Shown here: positions 1 to 7,400 of the stretch, in pieces
Numbering within the stretch: position 1 is the first letter of the stretch
How the letters are laid out: each line of letters starts with the position of its first letter
NCBI GenBank assembly: GCA_003972865.1
Contig: QOAX01000020.1
Location: forward strand, 1 to 7,983
Length of the DNA: 7,983 bases
From: Verrucomicrobiota bacterium
Lineage (GTDB): Bacteria > Verrucomicrobiota > Verrucomicrobiia > Limisphaerales > UBA1096
Direction: 5' to 3'
The notes under the pieces: generated by a model
Told to the model about the DNA's origin: nothing
Database searches by the model: none
The model's input: only the letters and a program-made list of their open reading frames with translations
Program-made: the position numbers and the translations under genes

Positions 1-260
1 AACAAATAATGCTCATAAATCTATGAACTTCCAAGGAAAACATGATGCCGGCGAAGTACCCCCTTCAATTTACTACCGGCTCGTGCCCCCGATCTGCCAG
101 ATTCAACCTTGATTTCAAACGGAAATCTTAAATGGGTCGTTAAAGGCCTTAAACTGACCGAGGGACGAAAGGCCGCAGAAATATTCTCGGATTCTGGGCT
201 TGTGGCGCGGATTTGCCTTTGCCGGTGCCTAATCAGTCAACTAGCTTCGGGTGCAGATAA
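1..260. other. 5' non-coding region upstream of the hydrolase gene
   Basis: No recognisable gene. A perfect 6-bp inverted repeat (GATTTC, loop AAACG, GAAATC) lies at 111-127, but it has no following T-run, so I do not call it a terminator. A 28-codon plus-strand ORF (ATG at 45, stop at 129-131) has an AAGGA seven bases upstream, but its peptide (MPAKYPLQFTTG...) resembles nothing I know. I found no promoter with good -35/-10 spacing for the gene at 261, and the sequence just before that ATG has only a weak purine stretch. Confidence 0.5.
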
Positions 261-1388
261 ATGAAAACCTACCCACTCACCGTCCTTACCTTCGGACTGC
301 TCCTCACGTGTCCGTTTCTTTCCGCCCAGGAAAGCATCCCGGCCCGCTGGAAGCCTCTCGATGATCTAGCCACAAAAGCGGTCGCATCTCCCAAAATCCC
401 GGGAGGCTCCCTGTGCGTGGTCGAGAACGGCAAAGTGCTGTTCAATCAGGCTTACGGGGTCACCGATGCGAAGAGCAAACGAAGCTGGGAAAAGAACAGT
501 CCAGTTTACATTGCTTCGATGTCCAAGTCCATCACCTCGACTCTTGTCGCCGTGCTGGTTGGTGAAGGAAAACTCGCTTTCGACGATCCCATATCGAAGT
601 ACATCCCCGAGTACGGACGTTTAAAGATGCGCAAGAGCGGGGCCGAGGTGCGCTCACCCACAATCGCCGAGTGCCTCTCCCACACATCGGGCTTCCCCGG
701 TGGCACCATGGGGCGTCTCGCCGACGACTCTCCAATCCGCAACAGCGACCAGGCCGATGTCGGCACAGTTTTGGCCAAGCACGGACTGGCCGCCAAGCCT
801 GGTATCAAGTACGCCTACACGTTCCGGGGCTATGCAGCCGTGGCTCGCGTCGTTGAGATTGTCACCGGTAAACGCTTCTCCGAAGTTCTTGACGAGAAGC
901 TTCTGAAGCCACTCGGTATGAGTGACACAACATTTGAACCCAAGCTTGAGCTGGTGAAGCGTCACCCGCGCTACGCCAAGCACATTGCTGATTGGGATGA
1001 TGAAAAAATATCGGCTTATCTGGAGAAGAGGAAGCGAGAGTCCAAAGGCTTCGTCAACGTAGCGGGCGCTCTCATCTCCACCCCCGACGATCTGGTGAAG
1101 TTCTACCGACTTCATTCTCTCCGGGGGAAACTTGCCGGCAAGCAACTGATCCCAGCAAAAGCACTTGCCAAGCTCTACGAAAAACAACCCGGTTCAACCG
1201 GTTACGGGCTGGGCTTCAAACTTTATGGCAACGCTGTTGTTGGGCACGGTGGAGCTTCCGGCACGATCGGAGCCGTAGATCTGAAAAACGATCGAGTCGT
1301 AGTCATTCTTACTCAAGCGGGAGCTGCGGCGGCCAGACCTCTGACAAGAAGAGGAATGCAACTCGCACTAGAGATTCTTGCCAAATAG
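261..1388 (+). CDS. Secreted serine beta-lactamase/esterase-family hydrolase (COG1680 type)
   Basis: A 375-aa serine hydrolase of the class C beta-lactamase / EstB / D-aminopeptidase superfamily. Residues 1-22 form a signal peptide: basic MK, hydrophobic stretch, then LSA|QE. The enzyme should therefore act in the periplasm or outside the cell. The nucleophile motif SxxK is SMSK at 86-89, inside the typical context YIASMSKS. HTSG follows at 141-144, as usual in this family. The third motif HxG is HGG at 329-331. The second motif, normally YxN or YxS, appears as Y184-A-Y186, so the position that helps orient substrate in true beta-lactamases is a tyrosine. This favours an esterase or peptidase role over antibiotic hydrolysis, but that is inference. 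Cys17 within LLTC does not make a good lipobox because Thr precedes it. Length and motif spacing are normal. The gene stands alone; the next gene is convergent. The substrate is unknown. The family call is firm and the specific function is open. Confidence 0.93.
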   Translation: MKTYPLTVLTFGLLLTCPFLSAQESIPARWKPLDDLATKAVASPKIPGGSLCVVENGKVLFNQAYGVTDAKSKRSWEKNSPVYIASMSKSITSTLVAVLVGEGKLAFDDPISKYIPEYGRLKMRKSGAEVRSPTIAECLSHTSGFPGGTMGRLADDSPIRNSDQADVGTVLAKHGLAAKPGIKYAYTFRGYAAVARVVEIVTGKRFSEVLDEKLLKPLGMSDTTFEPKLELVKRHPRYAKHIADWDDEKISAYLEKRKRESKGFVNVAGALISTPDDLVKFYRLHSLRGKLAGKQLIPAKALAKLYEKQPGSTGYGLGFKLYGNAVVGHGGASGTIGAVDLKNDRVVVILTQAGAAAARPLTRRGMQLALEILAK

Positions 1389-1805
1389 CAGTGGGCGTTG
1401 CTCCAGGCCGTGGCCATGCTGAAATCAAAATCCCACCTCAGGATAACCGGCTCAAACGCGGCGCTTTTCGGCTATACTTCAATCTTGGATTTAATATCCA
1501 TCTCAGAGCAGACTGTGCCTGCAAAGCTTGGTCAACACGGCCCACCGAGACAGGTGAGAGCGGTGATGAGCAGAATGGAGGACAGTTTCTTCATGGCAGA
1601 GCCAGAGTAGGCGGCGGGAGGCAGGTTGCAAATATGGGGGAGCGGGGGAATGAAACCGCCGCCAGTGTCTTTACGCTAGATTGAGTATTGGGATGGGGTG
1701 GGTGATTGGCGTGGCGTGGAGATTGCCTCAGTTTTTTTCATCGTGGCGTTGAGTTTGATCTTGCACTTCAGCAACGCTCATGGATTAACTTATCCACGCC
1801 AAAAA
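1389..1805. other. Intergenic region between convergent genes
   Basis: This 417-bp gap separates the plus-strand hydrolase from the minus-strand operon end. The plus-strand ORFs here (1391-1684, 1398-1610) give low-complexity or unpatterned peptides and look non-coding. A T7 run lies at about 1732-1738, but the bases before it do not form a stable stem, so no terminator is claimed. Around the minus-strand stop codon is an AT-only inverted repeat (AAAAAT 1801-1806, ATTTTT 1814-1819), also too weak to call. A 20-codon signal-peptide-like ORF on the minus strand is listed separately. Confidence 0.5.
1532..1594 (-). CDS. Possible micro-ORF or remnant with a signal-peptide-like N-terminus
   Basis: The 20-residue peptide starts MKKLSSILLITALTC and stops after GGPC. 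Lys-Lys followed by a hydrophobic run and small residues is what a bacterial export signal looks like. No Shine-Dalgarno sequence precedes the ATG. After the stop, a -1 shift gives about 35 more open codons (RVDQALQAQS...), so this may be the start of a small exported protein broken by a frameshift, or chance. I recognise no homologue. Low confidence. Confidence 0.15.
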   Translation of the reverse strand: MKKLSSILLITALTCLGGPC

Positions 1806-2855
1806 TCAGGCGTATTTTTCGCGCAATCGATGCGCGGCCTCGACTTCGTTTTTCAGCTTGGTGGCGACTTCGTCGAGGCTGACCTTGGCGGCGGATCCGG
1901 GAGCGAAGCCACAGTCTGGGTTCAAGGTAATACGAGTCGGGTCGAGGAATTGGAGGGCAACCTCGACGCGGGCGACTATTTCATCAGGCGAATCGATTTG
2001 GCCGGGATCACAACTGACGCAACCAAGGCCGATCTCGAGGTCTTCGCGCAAATCTTTAAACACAGCCATGTCGCCGGCAGCCGGGGTGGTGAATTCCATG
2101 GTAAGATGGTTCACCTTCAGCCGGTTGAGTTGGCCAAGAATGGGAGTGTAACCTCCGGCGTGAGCGGCTTCGCCCCGGGCGCGGGCTCCAGCGCGACGGC
2201 AGAGGTGAACCGCAAGCTTGATATCTTCAAAGCCTTCGACGACCTGGTTGACCATATCGACACTGAAGTCCGCGGCATGTTCGGCGTTGTCATATTTTCC
2301 GCGGACATCGGGATCGACGAACAGGCAAAGGTGCGGGTCGTCAATTTGAACAACGGCAACGCCTTCTTCGCGCAGCAGTTCAACTTCGCGGCGAAGGATG
2401 GGGACGCAGTCGGTGACGAACGCCTCGCGCGTGGGGTAGGCGCCACTAGATTTTTCGGCGGACCACATGCGTTCACCGAGCAGCGCGGGAGCGGGCAGGG
2501 TTGCCTTGATTTGACGGTCGGTGATCGTTTTCAGATAGCGAACCTCGGCGGCAATGAAGCCGGAGTGCTTGGGTGCGAGCTTGTCGACTACGATGGTCCA
2601 AGGGCGGCCGTCAGTAGGATTGGTGCCCAGTTCGAAGCCGTGGGCCAGTTCAGCGATGACACCGATGTAGGAGGCGCGCCGCCATTCGCCATCGGTGAGA
2701 ATATCTATACCGGCATTCTCTTGCAGAGCGACTGCTTCACGAATGGCAGCGTCAAGTTGGTCGCTGGAACTGGCCTGACCAAGCAGTGCCCGGACGGCAT
2801 CGGGGCGCGGCAAGGAGCCGACGACGGAGGTGGGAAATAACGGCAGGGCGGTCAT
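1806..2855 (-). CDS. MetE-type cobalamin-independent methionine synthase, C-terminal catalytic domain only
   Basis: A 349-aa zinc-dependent thiol methyltransferase of the UROD/MetE-like TIM-barrel family (COG0620). It matches only the C-terminal half of MetE and lacks the N-terminal half, so it is a 'core-MetE' form. The zinc ligands expected from E. coli MetE (His-x-Cys, Glu, Cys) are present as H217-x-C219 in VHLCRR, E254 in LTMEFTT and C315 in LNPDCGF. Other family marks are GSLPRP at 13-18, DGEWRR at 55-60 and IDDP at 171-174. The likely reaction transfers a methyl group to homocysteine, but core-MetE relatives also include enzymes that use other methyl donors and epoxyalkane:coenzyme M transferases, so donor and acceptor are uncertain. 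The protein should be cytosolic. The ATG lies 3 bp after the stop of the upstream nucleotidyltransferase gene, with no good ribosome binding site, so translational coupling is likely. This is the last gene of the operon. Confidence 0.93.
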   Translation of the reverse strand: MTALPLFPTSVVGSLPRPDAVRALLGQASSSDQLDAAIREAVALQENAGIDILTDGEWRRASYIGVIAELAHGFELGTNPTDGRPWTIVVDKLAPKHSGFIAAEVRYLKTITDRQIKATLPAPALLGERMWSAEKSSGAYPTREAFVTDCVPILRREVELLREEGVAVVQIDDPHLCLFVDPDVRGKYDNAEHAADFSVDMVNQVVEGFEDIKLAVHLCRRAGARARGEAAHAGGYTPILGQLNRLKVNHLTMEFTTPAAGDMAVFKDLREDLEIGLGCVSCDPGQIDSPDEIVARVEVALQFLDPTRITLNPDCGFAPGSAAKVSLDEVATKLKNEVEAAHRLREKYA

Positions 2856-2858
2856 GGT

Positions 2859-3614
2859 TCAATTGGCGGGCCAGTTTTTCTGGGCGAGCTCGAAATCCTC
2901 CTGCGTGTCGATTTCGCGGTAGCCACCGGGAATGTCAGCATGCGCGAACACCTCGCCGGCCTCAATCATGTGTTGGAACAGGTGGATGAGGTAGGCTTTC
3001 TCAAAGACCTTTGCCTCGCGAAAGGGCTGGCCGGCAAATTGTTCACGGCAACGGTGGTAATGTTCTCGCAAACGGGCGGCAGCGTTGGCAGTGAACTTGG
3101 CCACGCCGGTGTATTCGCCATAAGCCTCGGCCTCCGGCGTGCAGCGTTCGATACGGGTGATGCGTCCATTGGCAACGGTAACTTTCTCGCCGTCGTCGGT
3201 GGGGTGCTGGCTGCGCTCGGCGTAGTGGGCGAGCCATTCCGTGTCGATGACCAGCGCAGCATCGGCGGGATTAGCCAGCGCACAGGCGACGGCTTCAGGT
3301 GTAAATAGAATGTCGGAATAAGCACAGACGAAGCCGTCTTCCATCTGGTCCTCGGCGTGGAAGAGCGAAGCAAGGATGTTGTTGTTTTTCCAGTCGACAT
3401 TGTGGCGGAAGATAAATTCCGGGTAAGCCTCGCGAACTTTGTCAATCTGGTAGCCGCCAATGAACACGATATCGTCAAGGCCATTCTCGCGAAACGCCTT
3501 CAGCGCCCAGTCGAGGATGCGGCGACCTTTGATCTTTGCAAAACACTTGGGCGTATCGGCCGTGGCGGGCATCAACCGAATGCCACGTCCGGCGCCGATG
3601 ATGATTGCTTTCAT
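2859..3614 (-). CDS. LicC-like cytidylyltransferase / sugar-phosphate nucleotidyltransferase family protein
   Basis: A 251-aa GT-A fold nucleotidyltransferase of the COG1213 / phosphocholine cytidylyltransferase-like group. The N-terminal nucleotide loop is GAGRGIRLMPAT at 7-18, a variant of the usual AAGxGxRLxPxT, followed by PKCFAKI with K23 in the conserved PK pair. NNNILASL at 77-84 is the NN..SL element common in LicC-type enzymes. The metal-binding aspartates appear as D101 in YSDILF and D236 in REIDTQEDFELA near the C-terminus. YTGVAKF at 168-174 fits the acceptor side. It most likely transfers CMP (or another NMP) from an NTP to a small phosphorylated compound such as phosphocholine, releasing pyrophosphate; the acceptor is inferred from family only. 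There is no signal peptide, so it is cytosolic. Its ATG overlaps the stop of the upstream small ORF by ATGA, and its stop is 3 bp before the MetE-like gene. No choline kinase or lipid transferase gene is in the window. Confidence 0.9.
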   Translation of the reverse strand: MKAIIIGAGRGIRLMPATADTPKCFAKIKGRRILDWALKAFRENGLDDIVFIGGYQIDKVREAYPEFIFRHNVDWKNNNILASLFHAEDQMEDGFVCAYSDILFTPEAVACALANPADAALVIDTEWLAHYAERSQHPTDDGEKVTVANGRITRIERCTPEAEAYGEYTGVAKFTANAAARLREHYHRCREQFAGQPFREAKVFEKAYLIHLFQHMIEAGEVFAHADIPGGYREIDTQEDFELAQKNWPAN

Positions 3615-3745
3615 TTAGGTTCCTCTTCCGTTGGGTTATCGGCGCGCGTGTTCCACAGGCGGGCCACAGCGGCGGCGGCAGCGCCCATGCGCGTCATGTC
3701 GACGATCGCGGTGCCCAGGTTTCGGCCACTACGCTCAAAATCCAT
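3611..3745 (-). CDS. Small hypothetical protein, first gene of the operon
   Basis: A 44-aa protein starting MDFERSGRNLGTAIVD and ending NPTEEEPK. I do not recognise the family. Support for its being real: its TGA overlaps the ATG of the nucleotidyltransferase gene in the ATGA form typical of coupled genes; its codons are GC-rich at the third position, as in the downstream genes; and it has an amphipathic Ala-rich middle (MGAAAAAVARLW) with an acidic tail, so it may be a small helical protein. The frame stays open upstream to a TTG at 3961 (116 aa), with ATGs at 3937 and 3916. That upstream 72-residue part is AT-rich, full of Phe, Lys and Pro, and looks like non-coding leader, so I chose the ATG at 3745. 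No clear Shine-Dalgarno precedes it. It could also be the 3' end of a longer gene or a chance ORF. Confidence 0.45.
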   Translation of the reverse strand: MDFERSGRNLGTAIVDMTRMGAAAAAVARLWNTRADNPTEEEPK

Positions 3746-4072
3746 AATGGGAAGAAGATTAGGTGGCACAAGTTCGAGGGTGCGTGGGAGCTTCTGGGGG
3801 AGTAGTTTAGCAAAAGCAAAGTTTCGGATTTCTGGTAAAAACCGGTAAAACTTTTCCGAATCTTCAAATTTCCGAGGAAATAATGGCGGAGCCGGGGGGA
3901 GTCGAATCAACTTCATTCCCTTCGTGAACTTTCGCATACTTGCGCAACCAATTCCATACAAAACATTTAATGCGAGAAGTCATTTTCGGCTGTTGCGCAT
4001 CAATACGCACCATCACGAAAGATTTTTGTTCCGTATTGTTCCGTAAAGCAAGGAGGGAGGGGGGCTACCTGA
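3746..4072. other. AT-rich region upstream of the minus operon, between divergent units
   Basis: This is probably the promoter/leader region of the minus-strand operon, with the break that precedes the orphan plus-strand tail. It is visibly more AT-rich than the flanking genes. I could not fix a convincing -35/-10 pair. No SAM- or cobalamin-riboswitch core was recognised, although a MetE-like gene lies downstream. It holds a 10-bp tandem repeat at 4026-4045 and a G-rich tract at 4052-4064 just before the orphan tail's reading frame opens. Confidence 0.45.
4026..4045. repeat. Perfect 10-bp tandem direct repeat (TTGTTCCGTA x2)
   Basis: The unit TTGTTCCGTA occurs twice with no gap, which places two identical sites one DNA helical turn apart. 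The location is upstream of the minus-strand operon and just before the plus-strand orphan tail. This is a usual arrangement for paired regulator half-sites, but no known operator matches by eye. Confidence 0.85.
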
Positions 4073-4405
4073 TCTGATAGTTTTGTCTATGAGGTTTCTG
4101 ATGGTTCTGGAACAGACCAAGCGAAGGTTAGCATCACGGTGCAGGAATTAGGCGATCACGACTTAAAGGTAATCATTTCGCGTGTTTTATCGGATTCAGG
4201 GCGGATCATGATCGAGGCCGCGGGGAAACCCTCGGGGCATGTTATTGATGATGGTTTTGTTAAGGTTGAGATGGTCGAGCTTGAACTGTCCGATGACCTG
4301 ATCCATTGGGAGACGCAGGATTCACAACTCCCAATCAATCTACCGCTGAGCTTTCCTCTGGCTCAGGATATGCAGTTCATGAGGGTAAGACGAATCAATG
4401 AATAG
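4073..4405 (+). pseudogene. Orphan C-terminal fragment of a cadherin/VCBS-repeat surface protein
   Basis: After an in-frame TGA at 4070-4072, the frame reads SDSFVYEVSDGSGTDQAKV then SITVQ. This is the closing strand pair of a cadherin-like/VCBS domain (consensus-like DSFTYTVSDGNG...VTITV). It continues for about 85 residues to a tail with LELSDDLIHWETQ near its middle and MQFMRVRRINE at the end, the pattern that commonly closes large Verrucomicrobia surface proteins. The N-terminal part of the domain and everything before it are missing: upstream codons in the three forward frames show no such domain and contain stops. The nearest usable start is a GTG at 4139, inside the domain's last strand, so an 88-aa product is possible but would be a broken domain with no export signal. 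I read it as a 5'-truncated relic. It lies 83 bp before the Ig-repeat gene and on the same strand. What removed the 5' part is not visible; no insertion sequence is seen. Confidence 0.65.
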
Positions 4406-4424
4406 AGGCGACCGTCAGGGTTGG

Positions 4425-4453
4425 TTGATCTCCGGGGTTATGGTGTTTACTAT
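4425..4453 (+). promoter_or_regulatory. Candidate sigma70-like promoter of the Ig-repeat gene
   Basis: TTGATC (4425-4430) matches four of six bases of the -35 consensus. A 17-bp spacer leads to TACTAT (4448-4453), which matches four of six bases of the -10 consensus. Transcription would start near 4460, about 30 bp before the start codon. The match is moderate and was made by eye only. Confidence 0.3.
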
Positions 4454-4479
4454 TCAGGACAGGGTCATTAGTTTTTCTC

Positions 4480-4484
4480 GAGGA
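4480..4484 (+). promoter_or_regulatory. Ribosome binding site deciding a non-ATG start
   Basis: GAGGA lies 4 bp before GTG (4489) and 7 bp before TTG (4492), both in the frame of the Ig-repeat protein. No ATG exists in this frame between the preceding stop (TGA at about 4426-4428) and the signal peptide, so a GTG or TTG start is required if the sequence is correct. Confidence 0.5.
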
Positions 4485-4488
4485 AGTG

Positions 4489-7400
4489 GTGTTGGGAATT
4501 CCAAACGGTCGCCTGGCTTTAAGCGTTTGGTTGGTCGGTATCGCCGGTATTGAGCTGCGCGCTCAGGAGGTTGATGTGGGCCCGCCACGGCTCACCGAAC
4601 CGTCATTCACGCAGATTGTCAATCCTCGTGGCGTGGCCAGCGTGGCGGTGCGCGTGGAGGGTGAGGCCCCCTTCTCCTACAACTGGTACAAGAGTAAAAA
4701 GAAGGAAGGGGATGTCACAACTGTCACGGGGGAGATCGCGACCTACAAGGACAACCCTGACGGCAGCGTCAATATCTCGCTGATTATCGAGGACATCAAC
4801 GAGGAAGATCAGGGCTACTACTGGGTCGTCGTCAAGAATGACCACGGAGAGGCCAAGAGCATCAAGGCCGAACTAGATGTGAATGATCCCCCGAAACCAA
4901 AGGATGACGGGGTTCTGATTCCGCCTGGGGGGGACGGGACGGTTTTTTTCCCGCTCCCCAATTGGAGCGACGACGACGGCAACCCGACGGGTGACGTGGA
5001 TGCGACCCTGCCTGGTCTGGATGATCCCAATGCCTCGGAAAACGCACTGGTGCGCGTATGCCCGGACAGCATGATCATGTTCAGCGTGGCTGTCATTGGC
5101 GCAACGCCGTTCACTTTTCAGTGGCAGAAGGATGGTGTGGATATGCCTGAGACCAACAAGAACATATTTCTACTGAAAAATATCACCGATAAGGATGAGG
5201 GTGGATACCGGGTAGTAATAAAAAATGTTGCCGGTGACCTGGCAAGTGGCATCGTTGACCTGGAGGTCATCGATACACCAGTCATCACAAAGCATCCGGC
5301 AGGCGTGACGGTTGACCCCGGAAAGCCGGTCAGCTTTGAGGTGGATTCAGACACCGAGAATGCGCGAATTCAGTGGCTCAAGGACGGACTGCCAATCCGT
5401 GGCGCAACGCATAATGTTCTTCAGTTTACGATTATCAACCAATCCGATGAGGCTCGTTACACGGCAAAGGTGACCAATGAGTGTGTCAGCAATATCAGCA
5501 ATGCTGCGGTCCTGGTTGTGAACGATCCACCCATGTTTGTTGTTTTCCCTAAATCAACAACTGGTAATCCTGGCGAGAGCGTCACGTTTCGTGGTTTGGC
5601 AACTGGCACGCAGCCCATTTCGTATCAATGGCGGCGTGATGGGAATAATCTGGCAGATGAAATCGCCACTTCGTTAACACTGAACAATATTTCCTCATCA
5701 GATGCCGGGAAATTCAGGATCGTGGCCAGCAACTCTGCCGGAACGGCTATCAGTCCCGTGGCGGTGTTGGGCGTGAACCATCCCCCAAGGATTGTCGTGC
5801 AACCAATAGCCCAGACCGTTGATCCTGAGGCGACGATTACTTTCAGGGTTGAAGCAACTGGAACCGCCCCGCTGAATTACCAGTGGCGCAAGAGCGGGGT
5901 CAACATCCCACACGAAACCAAGCCACAACTTGTGCTTAAAAAAGTGGATACCGATGATCGCGGTTCCTACAGCGTTCTGGTCACCAACGTTGCCGGTTCA
6001 GTGTTAAGCAATCCGGGTGTGTTGAAGGTTAATGATGTGGTTCCATCCATAACCCGGCAGCCTGAGGGTGCCACAGTCAACCCCGGTAGCCGTATTACCT
6101 TCGTTGTCAGTGTTAAAGGCACAAAACCATTGGCCTTTCAGTGGAGAAAGGATGGGAATACCATCGAAGATGAACGGTCAACCGAGCTAACGATCCAGAG
6201 TGTCGGCGAGAAAGACGAGGGCGTCTACTCGGTGGAGATATCAAACATCGCCGGAGAAGTCGCAAGTAATCCGGCGAGTCTTTTTGTCAACAATCCGCCG
6301 GTGATCAAGGTCCAGCCAGAAGGTCAGGAGATCTTTCCGGATGAAGAATTCAAGATTCGGGTGGTTGCCGAAGGGACGCCTCCACTAAATTATGAGTGGT
6401 ACAAAAATGGAACGAAAATTTCGGGTGCAACTTCATCTGTTTTTTCCATCTCATCAGTATCAGAATCGGACCAGGCTGTGTACTGGGCCACAGTGTCCAA
6501 TATGGCTGGCAGTGCAACCAGTGAGGCTGCGGCGTTGGGGGCTATAGACCTGCCGCCAGTGATTCTTCAGCATCCGGAAAACCAGGAGGTGAACCCCGGG
6601 GCTGGAGTCAGGTTCTACGTTATCGCATCCGGAACCGCCCCGCTGTTATATCAATGGAAAAAGGATGGCCAACTCCTGGAGGACAAGACTGATAAAAACC
6701 TGTTCATTGACCAGGTAAAGCAATCAGACGAAGGGGGCTACAGCGTGGAAGTATCCAATGACACCAAGATCGCCATCGCCAGTGACGCCGCGACCCTTGT
6801 GGTGAGGGATCCACCGGTGATCATCCGTCATCCCGAAAGCAAGACTTCAAAGCTCAACGAACAAGTTGAGTTTTCTGTTGAAGTCGAGGGTTCGGAACCG
6901 ATGGAGTTTAAATGGATCAAGAATGGAGCCCGGATACCCGGTGCAACTGCCAACACATACACCATCGGATCAGTCGTCGAATCGGATAAGGCAATTTACT
7001 GGGTCATTGTGGGCAATGGTGTGGGTCAGGCCACCAGTTCGGCTGCCTTCCTGGGCGTCGACGAACCGCCCAAGATCATTGAAGAGCCAAGGGAACAATC
7101 GGTTAACCCGGGCGAGCCGATCGAGCTTCACGTGCTGGCGACTGGGAAAAAGCCCTTCGATTACCAATGGTTCAAGGACGAAAAGTTGCTGCAAAGCCAA
7201 ACCCAACGACGACTAAACATATACAAAGCCGATGCAAACGATGAGGGAACCTATCACATAACCATCGCCAATACTGCAGGCACTGCGACCAGCAAAAAGG
7301 CATGGGTTATTATCTACCGTTCTCCGGTCTTTTATGTTCAACCGATGGACTTGAGTTTGAATCCGAACACAACTGCGATATTCAGCGCAAGAATCCATGG

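Larger units (their letters stand above)
4406..4514. repeat. 10-bp inverted repeat bracketing the start of the Ig-repeat gene
   Basis: AGGCGACCGT at 4406-4415 and its exact reverse complement ACGGTCGCCT at 4505-4514 are separated by 89 bp. The left arm begins directly after the stop of the orphan tail, and the right arm lies in codons 6-9 of the Ig-repeat gene. The loop holds the candidate promoter, ribosome binding site and start codon. An 8-bp palindrome (GGAATTCC, 4495-4502) sits next to the right arm. Confidence 0.6.

Noticed and set aside
45..131. A 28-aa plus-strand ORF with AAGGA seven bases before its ATG
   Set aside because: The spacing is good, but the peptide has no recognisable feature and such ORFs occur often by chance. 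Kept only as a remark in the region entry.
654..1187. A 177-aa minus-strand ORF inside the hydrolase gene
   Set aside because: It is antisense to a gene with intact SxxK and HxG motifs. The peptide shows no domain and no start signal.
1700..1820. Possible transcription terminators (T7 run near 1732; AAAAAT/ATTTTT inverted repeat at the MetE-like stop)
   Set aside because: The T-run lacks a stable GC stem before it, and the inverted repeat has only A-T pairs.
1698..2840. A 380-aa plus-strand ORF covering the whole MetE-like gene on the other strand
   Set aside because: It is the mirror of a GC-rich real gene. The minus-strand frame has clear catalytic motifs and zinc ligands, while the plus-strand peptide has no family pattern.
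3746..4060. A SAM or cobalamin riboswitch upstream of the operon containing the MetE-like gene
   Set aside because: No conserved core or nested-helix pattern of the known classes could be found by eye. A covariance-model search would be decisive.
4052..4064. Shine-Dalgarno-like G-rich tract (AGGAGGGAGGGGGG) before the orphan tail
   Set aside because: The only nearby ATG (about 4089) opens a 20-codon peptide without features, and the tail's own frame has no start within range. It may be chance or a rearrangement junction.
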